Of a stretch of DNA of 64,000 nt, positions 23,767 to 34,013 are shown one piece after another. The position numbers and the translations under genes were made by a program. Position 1 is the first letter of the stretch, and the number at the start of each line of letters is the position of its first letter. Where the stretch lies: assembly GCF_030272615.1 (NCBI RefSeq), contig NC_081412.1, positions 542,954,335 through 543,018,334 on the forward strand, read 5' to 3'. The stretch is from Cryptomeria japonica. Lineage: Eukaryota; Streptophyta; Pinopsida; Cupressales; Cupressaceae. The notes beneath the pieces are model-generated. The model saw only the letters and a program-made list of their open reading frames with translations, was not told the DNA's origin and made no database searches.

Positions 23767-24366
23767 CAATGGAGGGGTAGCCGGCATATTTGACGATCAA
23801 ACTATTTCTCAAAACACATTTCTATCAACAGAATGCATTGCCTATGCCAAAATCTCGGATTCGCTTAATTTACAGATCGTATGATTGATTCCAATTGTGT
23901 ACACAGGTGTTCCAAAGGGGTCACCGCTGGTTTCAGACATTTCCACGGCTATATTAAATCTTTCAGAAAGCACAGAGATGCAGGAAATTCGGAAGAGGTG
24001 GTTCAACTCAAGTGAAAGCAAATGCAATGCAGAGTCAGGCGGACTGGAATCAAACAGATTGAGCCTCAACAATTTTGGGGTGTATTTTTGCTGACAGGAT
24101 GTGTGTCATTTCTCAGCCTCGTCTACTATATGTGCCGCTTACTTTATCGATTTGTGCACAGAAATGAGAATTCATCTTATGTTAAATCCGTCTTCTCTCG
24201 ATTGCGGACGTTTGCTAATTATGCAGACCAGAAGGACGTCCCACCACCCAAAAGAAAGAATTGTTTAATTTATCTACTAAAACTACGCTGGTTTGTAAAC
24301 GTATCTGGACCACAAATAGTGGAGAATGGTTCAACTTACATGGCAGCTAATCGCAGTAACTTGTAA
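23767..24366 (+). pseudogene. GLR S2 second part, transmembrane segment 4 and C-tail
   Basis: Directly after the CAATG duplication the protein resumes with GGVAGIFDDQTISQNTFLST. One in-frame TGA lies near 23882. VYTGVPKGSPLVSDISTAIL and MQEIRKRWFNSSESKCNAES match the end of the GLR S2 lobe. A one-base shift near 24080 leads into the hydrophobic segment FLLTGCVSFLSLVYYMCRLL, the fourth transmembrane helix, and a short cytoplasmic tail ending at 24364-24366. AATAAA-like signals lie near 24632. The first part of the gene ends at 18781. Confidence 0.88.
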
Positions 24367-26059
24367 GTCGAGCTCACTGTGATTATCCATGTCTAGTCGT
24401 TAATGTAAGCTTTCTCTGTCTTGGTAATTTGTTTAGGTGTGTCATGCGTGTGTGTTAATTCCCTTTTGTGTGTTTTAATTCCCTTTTAATGTAGTCGTGG
24501 TAGGAAAATGTAAGAGTTCAAGCTCTAAATGTTCTATCTACTAAAATTCACATCGTATTTATCTTGTTATTTTAGAGGGAATTGTAGAGAGAAATTACTT
24601 TATTTTTGATCTTTTAATTATATTTTTTTAGTAATAAAATAAAGAGCTATTATAACTTGTTTAGCCTAGAGATGTTGACAAGTGGTGAAGCTTTAAAACT
24701 CTTTTTCTCTATATTTTTGTTTGATTTGTAAGTACTAGCGTCAAAATCATCTTAAGACCTAAATGTCGTTTTTCTTATTGTATGATGCTAGATCTAGAAC
24801 AAAGTGCAAAAGATTAAATCCATATTAAATTATCATTCCCAATCAATAGAAACACCTTTGGAATGAGCATAAAGATGATAAAGTCATATTCATACGTTCA
24901 CTTACCAAAGCAAAAGATTCCTTTATTTTATTATGGATATGAATGATGTGTTTGTTCTTTGAATTCTTAAAGACCTTGATCATATGTACTTATCTTATGC
25001 ATGTTTAGTGTGTTCCCTTGATATGTTATATGCACACATGAGTGTGAGAATGAGTGAAAAAGGACTTGTTGGATTGAGTTATAGGTTCTTGAATGAGGAT
25101 ATGAATGGTGGAAATTATATGAGATAGATATGAATGGTGGAAACCAAATGATGGATGTGTGACAAAGATTAAATGAGACATTCTTGGGGCACTGGATCAT
25201 GTAAAAGAGGAAATATTCTATGCCCACACTTAAACCCAAGTGAACAATGACACAACTCCAACGTTTTTGACAATATAATATAAAATTGAATACAATCTAT
25301 CTATTAATCTACACACATATCTTGACAAATTATAAACACCTAAAAGGATGGAAGAGGAGAAATTTAATATGGTTGTGAGGGAATTAGATCCACACACCCC
25401 AAAAATGGTGTCCACCTAATACATTTAGATGTGTAAAAATGACGCTATTAGGGTAGAGTTCATTTTGCAACTTTGTCATAGGATTCATTATATGATTTAA
25501 GGAAGATCCTGCCATCAACAAAAGAGCATTGCTAAAATATTTGACTTTAAAAACTACCTTAAAGACAAAATCATTTCATTTATTTTATAAATAAGTGTTA
25601 ATCCTTTCACTAGAAACTATTAATAAATGATATATAATGACCATGGCAAAGATGCATATTCTAAATTTGTTTATTTTGAAAGTTATTTAAATAAAATTTT
25701 ATATCATTTATATTTATTAATAATTTGTAATCCTCGCTATTGGGCAACTAGATTAATTAACTCAAGGAACCAAATTCCTAGACTTAAATTAAGTTAAAAA
25801 AATGACCCTTATTAAATAATAATCTTAAAAACAAATTAAATTAATTACCTAATCATTTTATTGTAATATTCACTAAATGTTTTAATTAACTAATTTTTAG
25901 CAAGGAAATATAAGTTTTTATTAAATCTTTTAGTTTACTTTAATTTTTGCTACACTAATTATATTTAGTTTAGTAAGTTATAGCATAAATAAAAAATGGC
26001 AACTTAATTTAAAATCAATATTTTGAATTATGATTTAAATATTCTAAAAATTTAAGCAA
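24367..26059. other. AT-rich intergenic stretch
   Basis: The GLR 3' flank with possible polyadenylation signals near 24632 is followed by AT-rich DNA up to the element B target site. Short open frames at 24967-25415 on the minus strand look random. I see nothing else. Confidence 0.5.
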
Positions 26060-26064
26060 GTTAT

Positions 26065-27237
26065 TGTTGGCATTTTTGATGTTTATGTTGTGATTTTCAT
26101 TGATGGACACACACTTGTATTGAGATCCCCTTTATATGTATGAGCTAGAGCTCAACCGGTATTTGTTCCAACCGGTATGTTGTATTCTAGTCTTTAGAAT
26201 ATTGGTGATTTTGCAGAATGTGTTTCCCGGTTTGAAGCGGCATGTCGACCCCAAGCAGTTCGTAGATCTCAAGCGGTATGAGGGAGAAAAGTGGCACAAC
26301 ACATTCTTACCAGTCTTCATTTTTGTCAAACCGGCAACCGGTATTTTATATGAACCAGTAAAACTCTGTGACGAGTTACCAACCGGCATTTTGTGATGAG
26401 CTACTAGTCCACCAATCATTTAACAGTGCCAACACATTGACAATGCTTTTTGTGTCATGTTACTGAATATTTTCATTGAACCTAGGAAATTGTAATGTAA
26501 TCCTATTGGACCGACATGAAATCAGATTCCTTTAAAAGGACATCATGTCTAGGGTTTTAGGTTGTTGTTGAAAGAGTTAATGTCGTGCTAGGGTTTAAGG
26601 TGGTAGTTGAGTTGTGGTAAGAACGATCTTACCTAAGAAGATCAAGTTGTAATTGAGGGAGAGATAGAGAAGACTGAAGTAATGCTGGAATGCATTAAGT
26701 GTGAGCAATATTGGATCTAACCAAGTAGTTTGTGCTATCAGATAGATGAAACACTTGTTGATTACTCACATCTTTGACAAGTCTGTAGCCCTTAATTGGG
26801 TAGGCTTCAAAGCCTTTGTAAAATCCTCTAACAAGGTGGTTCACTTCTGTGAATCTAAAATCCTCTAACAAGGTAGTCTTTAATCAGACTTATCTCCTAA
26901 TGTAGAGATTGAGATTCCTAATAGGATCTGTTTTGGTGAAGAACATTGTAAGACCTTAACCGATTTGACCTTAACCTGTCTGGTTTCTAATCTGCAGATA
27001 GTGACTTGTGAGTTCCATCTCACTGTGGTTTTTCCCGTTTGGATTTCCATGTCAAATATCATGTGTTATGATTGTATTGCTTTTGTGGGTGAATGCTTTA
27101 TTTCCATTTTGGTTTGCATGTGTGGTAACCGGTCTCTCTGTTAAACTCTTTTACCAGTTTATCTTCAGACTGTTTAAGTGTTTTAGTGCAAAGATTTTTG
27201 GCATACTAATTCAACCCCCCCCTCTTAGTATTCATCA
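26065..27237 (+). repeat. Element B 5' LTR
   Basis: Starts TGTTGGCATTTTTGATG and ends CTTAGTATTCATCA. It carries many ACCGGT/AACCGGTA repeats near the start, and the copia-style GTTTTTCCCGTTTGG stretch and C-run near the end. Confidence 0.93.
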
Positions 27238-27239
27238 AT

Positions 27240-27252
27240 TGGTAGCAGAGCC
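27240..27252 (+). other. Element B primer-binding site
   Basis: TGGTAGCAGAGCC lies two bases after the LTR end, differing at one position from the initiator tRNA-Met complement TGGTATCAGAGCC. Confidence 0.9.
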
Positions 27253-27287
27253 AACCTTTCTATAAGTTTAACCACTTGGAAAGAGAT

Positions 27288-28511
27288 ATGGGGGAATACA
27301 CCTTGAGGGAACTTACTCAATAGCTCACTCAGTCTGAGCAAGCCTATGATATGGGGGAATACACCTTGAGGGAACTTACTCAACGGCTCACTCAGTTTGA
27401 GCAAGCCTATGATGATCTTATGGTTAAATACAAGGCATCTCAAGCAAAAAGGAGAGAACATGCAGAAAAGCTGATGGAGCTATCTGAAAATAGTTCTACA
27501 AATGAAGCAGATATGAAAGCCATGATAGCAAAAGTAAATAAGTTGAATGAATCAAACTCCAACCTGAGAAAGGAGTTGGAAGGATTGACTATCCAGTTTA
27601 GTCAAGAGCTTGAGAATAGGAGAAAAGTTGAAGATCTAGTGAAGAACAAAGATCATGAGATCTCCAAGTTGAAACAAGAGATTAGTGCACTAACTGCTCG
27701 CCTTCATGAGAGTAGAATGGAAAAGGAAGACATGCAAGGTGAACTGAACATAGCCATCTCTAAAAATGCAAGCCTAATGGAGATAAATACTGCTATTTCC
27801 AAATAACTCTCTGAGTCAAAGGAAATACTTGTTAAGTTCAGCAAAAGTACTATTAAGCTAGAGCAAAAGCTTGAGTCATCTAGGCTAGTAAAGAATACCA
27901 ATGGACTTAGTTTCTCTGGACATGAGGAAGGAGAATCCTCAGGTACAAATGCAGAAGCATCAAAGAAGCAACCGACACTCAAAGGAAAAGGTAAGCAAAG
28001 ATTCAAACCTGTTTGCTTTAACTGTCTTAAAGAAGGACACACTGCCAATGTATGTAGGAGCAAAGCCTACAATAACTTTCCTTACTTTATTAACAATGTA
28101 CCTAGATCCAACAAGTTCAATGGTCATTATTATGCATGCAACAAGTTTGGGCATAGAGCATTTGAATGCAAGTCTGTGATGGATAATACTGGAAGATAAC
28201 CTCAAAGGACCCAAGGAACTAGTCCTGAACCTTTTGTGAACCGGAACCACAATCGGTTTAATGTCTTCAATCATCAGTCAAGAAGGGGTGGCCATCTAGC
28301 GGCAACCGGATGGAGAGAAAATTGTATGATCTGTCATGGTCATGGTCACACTGCTGCAACATGCAAAAGGAAGAATGGAAACATGTACAATGGACCTTGG
28401 AGAACACCTAGATTGGTTTGCTATCACTGCAACAAATTGGGTCACACTGCAAGATTCTGCAGAAGTAGAAAAAGTATATCTGATGATATACCGGTCACTC
28501 ATGAAGGATAA
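27288..28511 (+). pseudogene. Gag-like protein: coiled coil and four CCHC knuckles (element B)
   Basis: One frame runs from the ATG at 27288 (or its duplicate at 27351) to TAA at 28509. It has nonsense codons at 27321, 27804 and 28198 and no shift. Residues ~20-190 form a long coiled coil (MAKVNKLNESNSNLRKELEG-like heptads). Four knuckles follow: CFNCLKEGHTANVC, YYACNKFGHRAFEC (first Cys lost), CMICHGHGHTAATC and CYHCNKLGHTARFC. The layout suits an RNA-binding capsid-type protein of an LTR element, but I do not recognise a copia or gypsy capsid core. The first 63 bp including the ATG are tandemly duplicated. Confidence 0.75.
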
Positions 28512-28809
28512 ATTGATGTTGAAATAGTTCAAACGGACATGAACAAAACCTGGAGGAAGAAACCAACAATGTTGGAAGAGGAACCGGTTTCTATACCTAG
28601 TGTGGAAATATTGGAACTAGCAAACTAAGCCTCAAAAGGCTTAGGGGGAGAAAACGATGAAATGCTTTCGAATCCCCGGTTTACATTGGTAAAAGACCTT
28701 AACCGGTATGCGATACCTGTCACTTGGCAGAAGACCGGAAATGGTAAAAAGGCAAATTAGGGTTTACGCCCTAATAGAGGAGCATTAATGGTGGTAGGTG
28801 AGAGACATG

Positions 28810-28817
28810 TATAAAAT
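28810..28817 (+). promoter_or_regulatory. Candidate internal TATA box for ORFX
   Basis: TATAAAAT stands about 258 bp before the ORFX ATG at 29075, in an otherwise non-coding stretch that follows the gag-like ORF. Pyrimidine-rich CTCACTATC about 30 bp later could serve as a start site. This would make ORFX a separate transcription unit. The evidence is positional only. Confidence 0.35.
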
Positions 28818-29074
28818 CATTTTTCAAATCATTTCTCACTATCTATTTTTGAGCGAAGAGAAGATTTTCAAAGTGCAAAGTGAAGAAAAGGTGATTTGAG
28901 CTAAGATTTCAAGAAATTGAATAATCTTGAAGGTGATTCAAATTCAGTTTGCAAGCGGTCGTGGAGAACACAAAGCGGTGATTTGGCAACTGACGGAGAG
29001 TGGAGTGAAGCAGAATTAGGAAGCCCTAAATTCATGTTTTAAAGGTATTTTTCGTGTTCTTGAAATAATTTACA

Positions 29075-32000
29075 ATGGCTTCCGCATCTCATACCAGTTC
29101 GAGTACATCCATTGAGTTGGAAAGTTTCATTGAAAGGAAGTCCAAATATAATGCCTTATCACAAGTTCTAGCTGGAGTCATAGTTGAAGAGGGAATTTTA
29201 GATTATATTGATTGCAAAATAGAAGACCTAGGGTCTTTAGTGATTCACACCCAATTAGGTTTATTTTGTGGCAAGGACAAAAACTTCAAACTGGACTTTA
29301 GTATCCTAGAGAAGAAGAAACTCCATAATGCAGTATACATTCTGGAAGATTTTATGGCGGAACATATCAGGATTATTTTGAGCAGAGTCCATGGTAACAA
29401 GATGTACCTGGAGAGGACGTATGATATCATGCCTTAGGCAATTCATGTAGTCACCAGTTTCTGTAACACAGGGGAAGTGCTAGCCCTAAGAACAATAAGA
29501 AAAACCGAAATGGCCAAGCTCACCAGTTCAACAAGTGACTCACGGGGTATGACAATTAATCCTATCAAGGATGATTTGGTGAAATACGCCTGCATGGTGA
29601 TAGGCTACAAAACATTCTCAGCAAACAGGATTAATTTTGTATCTGCTGCAGTGGTAAATGCCGCTTACTGGATGATTAAACAGGATGCATCATTTGACCT
29701 ATGCACCAGTATGCAGAGGCAACTCCTATTGAATCTAAAGGCAATCAAACAGGACAATGCACTGAGGTTTAAGTTTGGACAACTACTGATAGGGTTGTTC
29801 TTCCATTTCCAAGGCTACTTTCCTAGAGTAGGAGATGTCCAGTGGTCTCCTGACCAACCGATAACCAAGCAGATCAAGGAAAGCATACAAGCCATTAGAA
29901 CCAGTTACCTTGAAGTACTGAACAAATATTTTGATGAGTTCAGAAGAAAGATGAGTCAAATGGTAAGGATCTTAGGTGATATCATTAAGAAATACGAAGA
30001 TGACATCTATTTCACCATTCAGGTGGACAAATGCTTAATGGAGGCTATTGAGCCTAGAATGGAGGAAGTGGAGCCAATGGGCTATGAGGCTATGTATGAC
30101 ATGCTGGAAGGGTATGCCTCAATCCTTATTGCCTCGCCTCTTGATCCTAAGGCTAAAAGGACCGGAACCTACTTGGAGAGGATTGCACCGATCGAAGAAC
30201 CATTTGTTAAGAAAGGAAAAGAACTAGCAGCAAAGAAAGCCAAGGTAGTGCCTGCAGCATCGACATCGACTACCACTGCAACTCCAAGATTGACCAAGCA
30301 GTCACCTGCAAAGAAGAAACCGGAGGTGACACTGGCAAAAGTCTTTGAAAGAGAAAGGAAGACTAAGAAAAATGAACCGGACTCTAAAGAGACCGAGTCT
30401 GATGAAAAGCCAAAGAAGGCCAGACAGATAAAGAAAATGAAGAAGAATGAACCAGCAGCATCCGCACCGGTAAATATTGATATCTCCTTATACAAACCTT
30501 TGACACATTTTCTAAGGATAGTTAAGAATATTAGGAGAAAATTAATTCATGATTTAGTAGATTATTATGATGATTTTAGTGATGAGGAGAAGGAAGAAGT
30601 ATTACAGAAAATCATTATTTATTTGTGCAAAAATGACCGGTTGCCATTAGAGATTAAATCTCAGACACCGGATTCTTTATTTAAAGCATTAGATAATAAA
30701 TAGTGCATTGCCATTGAAAAAGAACAGGAGATTAGGGAGAAAGTCTTTGCACAGTAATTTCCTGACCTCTCAAACTCAGAATTATTTGATTTCTTGGACC
30801 AAAATAAAGGACTCTTCTTCACAAGAAGAAGAAGACACTGGTTGTTGGAGGGAAGAATTGATGATGTTGAAAAAGACACTCATCAGCATATGAATCATGC
30901 TGTTCTAGCTCACAAAGCACAAATGGCCAACCTACAAGCAGAAAAAGAACCGGTTATTTCCAAACCGGATGAAGTTTTTGATGAAGAAGAAAACCTGGTT
31001 GAAGAACCAATTGACACTATTGACATCAATGCACTGGACACAGAAGATGTCACTCAGGACATACCTTATGGGGAAATAGAACAGGGGCAACAAGCAGAAT
31101 AGGGCAGTGAGCAAGCCAAGGACACATAGGAAGTGGCTAAGGAACAGACAGAGAAGAAGAAGAGGGATGAAGATGAGAAAAAGAAGAAAGAGAAAGAGAA
31201 GAGAAAAGAGGAAGAGGAGAAACGAAAAGATGAAGAGAAGAAGAAGCAAGAAGATGATAGGAAGAAGAAAGAAGAAGAGGATAAGGAAGAAAAGAAGAAG
31301 AAGGAAGAGGAAGAGAAGAAGAAGAAGGAAGAGGAAGAAAAGAAGAAGGAAGAGGAAGAAAAGAAGAGGAAGGAAGAGGAAGAAAAGAAGAAGAAGGAAG
31401 AGGAAGAAAAGAAGAAGAAGGAAGAGGAAGAGAAAGAAGAGGAGAAGAGGAAGGAAACAAGGAGGAAAAAGAAAGAAGAGGAAGACAAAGCACAAGAACA
31501 GAAGAAGGAAGTAGAGAAAAGGAAGAAGGAAGAAGTAGACAAGGCAGCAGAAGCAATGAAGAGCACACAGATGGAGACTCCGAAGGCAACCAGAAGTCAA
31601 GTGAAACTGGTTGATATCTCTAGTCCTATCGATCTCTAGTCTGCCAGTGAGTCAGAGCTTATGCAGAACATCAAGGTTTCCCAAGAGCGCCTTGAAATCA
31701 TATGAAGGAAAAAGGAGCAAGATATCATTCAAGCAGCTGTAGACACCCTTACTGGTTTGATCCTCGGTACCAATCTTCCAAACACTGAATCATCACTAGC
31801 ATAGCTCAAACTACGATGTACTGTAGTGGATGATCAGGTGCAGATCCTGGAAGAAGCAGTTGAGGCAAATGTCAAGAAAGAGCATCAAAAGGCTCTTAAC
31901 ATTGCTCTGGTGAAAAAGTTGAATAAGCTCTGGTCTAAAATTCTGAAAGACCAAAAGGATATAAGGGATGCTTTGGATGAGGGAAACTTGCTACTAAGCA

Positions 32001-32437
32001 AAATCTATCAACCCCATCTATTCTGCGATGATGTGCTAACTAAGAAGCAAAAGCTTCAAATGGACTTACAGTCCTACTTAAGCACATTTAAGCCTCCTTA
32101 TGATTCCTTTGCAACTTATGGGCAAACCGTTCACCAGTTTCAAATCCAGCCAGCCAAGATGGAGCAAGAGATCAGTACACAGTCTAGGGATTTGTAGGAG
32201 CTTCAACTTGTTTTACTTCCACGACTACAAATTCTTCAGAAGTGTTATCTGAACCTGGATGCCCTGACAGTCATGCAGGAACTGAGAACAGTTGATGCCA
32301 TGGAGGAACAGGTATCCCAGATGCAAACAGAGAAAGAAGTGGCAACCTCCCTACTTGAGTCCTGGTCTCTATCCATGAAACAAGTTTTGTAGGACTATAA
32401 ATCGGTTTTTGACAAATATTATTCATTTTTGTCATAA
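29075..32437 (+). pseudogene. ORFX, full-length frame of 1,120 codons (element B)
   Basis: The frame from ATG 29075 to TAA 32435-32437 is unbroken by shifts. About ten nonsense codons (29435, 30701, 31100, 31127, 31637, 32195 and others) lie in it. Block 1 (about residues 100-380) includes MTINPIKDDLVKYACMVIGY, RFKFGQLLIGLFFHFQGYFP, DVQWSPDQPITKQIKES, VDKCLMEAIEP and EPMGYEAM. A basic Lys-rich linker follows (residues ~385-470). Block 2 (~470-560) includes LIHDLVDYYDDFSDEEKEE. Then an acidic segment, a ~130-residue Lys/Glu helix (31140-31540) and a C-terminal coiled coil. No catalytic motif was recognised. A distant link to plant envelope-like or 'plant transposon protein' families is possible but untested. 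Confidence 0.8.
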
Positions 32438-32804
32438 ACTTTTTATATATATCAAATGGAAACAGGGTTATTCAGCAGTACTTTGTCATTGTTGGCAAAG
32501 GGGAAGAAGTATCTGGCTTTGGTTTTCAAATTTTGATATTCAGATACAGGGGGAGAAGTACTCTATCTATTTTGGAGAAGAATAGGGAGAAGTATCTGGT
32601 TTTGAAATTTTAATATATGTTTTAATATATGCTATATGCTCTGATATCTCAATGTTTATGCTTTGTATGCAAAATTGCTATACATTGTATTGATTAAGGG
32701 ATAGTGTATATGCTTAGGGGGAGCAATTTTCTTAATGACATGTTTTTGATTGTAAAACACTTAGACGTCAAAATTTTATTTTCCTAAGTGTTGCCATCAA
32801 TGCC

Positions 32805-32815
32805 AAAGAGGGAGA
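32805..32815 (+). other. Element B polypurine tract
   Basis: AAAGAGGGAGA lies directly before the 3' LTR. Additional GGGGGAG motifs occur upstream at about 32,548 and 32,716, as they do in element A. Confidence 0.85.
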
Positions 32816-32816
32816 T

Positions 32817-34008
32817 TGTTGGCCATTTTGATGTTTATGTTGTGATTTTCATTGATGGACACACACTTGTATTGAGATCCCCTTTATATGTATGAGCTAG
32901 AGCTCAACCGGTATTTGTTCCAACCGGTATGTTGTATTCTAGTCTTTAGACTATTGGTCATTTTGTAGAATGTGTTTCGCGGTCTGAAGCGGCATGTTGA
33001 CCCCAAGCGGTTCGTAGATCTCAAGCGGTACGAGGGAGCAAAGTGGCACAACACATTCTTACCAATCTTCATTTTTGTCAAACCGGCAACCGGTATTTTA
33101 TATGAACCGGTAAAACTCTGTGACGAGTTACCAACCGACATTTTGTGATGAGTTACCAATCCACCGATTGTTTAACGGTGCTGACATATTGACGATGCTT
33201 TTTGTTTCATGTTACTGAGTATGTCTAGATTCATTGAATCTAGGAAATAGTATGTCTAGATTCATTGAACCTAGGAAATTTTAATGTAATCCTATTGGAC
33301 CGTCATGAAATCAGATTCCTTTAAAAGGACATCATGTCTAGGGTTTTAGGTTGTTGCTGAAAGGGTTAATGTCATGCTAGGGTTTAAGGTGGTAGTTGAG
33401 TTGTGGTAAGAACGATCTTATCTGAGAAGATCAAGTTGTAATTGAGGGAGAGATAGAGAAGACTGAAGTAATGCTGGAATGCATTAACTGTGGGCAATAC
33501 TGGATCTAACCAAGCAGTTTGTGCTATCAGATAGATCAAACACTTGTTGATTACTCACATCTTTGACAAGTCTGTAGCCCTTAACCAGGTAGGCCTCAAA
33601 GCCTTTGTAAAATCCTCTAACAAGGTGGTTCACTTCTGTGAATCTAAAATCCTCTAACAAGGTAGTCTTTAATCGGACTTATCTCCTAACAGAGATTGAG
33701 ATTCGTAACAGGATCTATTCTAGTGAAGAACATTGTAAGACCTTAACCGGTTTGGTTTCTATTCTGCAGATAGTGACTTGTGAGCTCCATCTCACCGTGG
33801 TTTTTCCCGTTTGGGTTTCCACATCAAATATCATGTGTTATGGTTGTATTGCTTTTGTGGGTGAATGCTTTATTTGCATTTTGGTTTGCATGTGTGGTAA
33901 CCGGTCTCTCTATTAAACTCTTTTACCGATTTATCTTCAGACCATTTAAGTGTTTTAGTGCAAAGATTTTTGGCATACTAATTCACCCCCCCCTCTTAGT
34001 ATTCATCA
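32817..34008 (+). repeat. Element B 3' LTR
   Basis: Direct copy of 26065-27237, with a small internal duplication around 33220-33260 ('tatgtctagattcattgaa' twice) that explains most of its extra length. Ends ATTCATCA, followed by GTTAT. Confidence 0.93.
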
Positions 34009-34013
34009 GTTAT

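Larger units (their letters stand above)
26065..34008 (+). mobile_element. LTR element B: complete, gag-like ORF plus giant ORFX, no pol
   Basis: A perfect GTTAT duplication (26060-26064 and 34009-34013) flanks LTRs of 1,173 and 1,192 bp. A primer site and a polypurine tract are in the proper places. The ~5.6-kb interior holds a gag-like ORF with four zinc knuckles (27288-28511) and a 1,120-codon frame (29075-32437). Nothing in the interior resembles protease, integrase, RT or RNase H, so the element must have been moved by another element's enzymes. LTR ends and PPT context resemble Ty1/copia elements. It is the best preserved of the three family members here. Confidence 0.92.

Noticed and set aside
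26132-26419. ORFs inside the element B LTR on both strands (also at 32884-33159)
   Set aside because: They repeat in both LTRs and lie across the promoter region; no sign of coding constraint.
30932-31600. Several long open frames on both strands over the Lys/Glu region, including leucine- and serine-rich ones
   Set aside because: They are side effects of nearly pure purine DNA. Only the plus-strand frame in phase with ORFX is supported.
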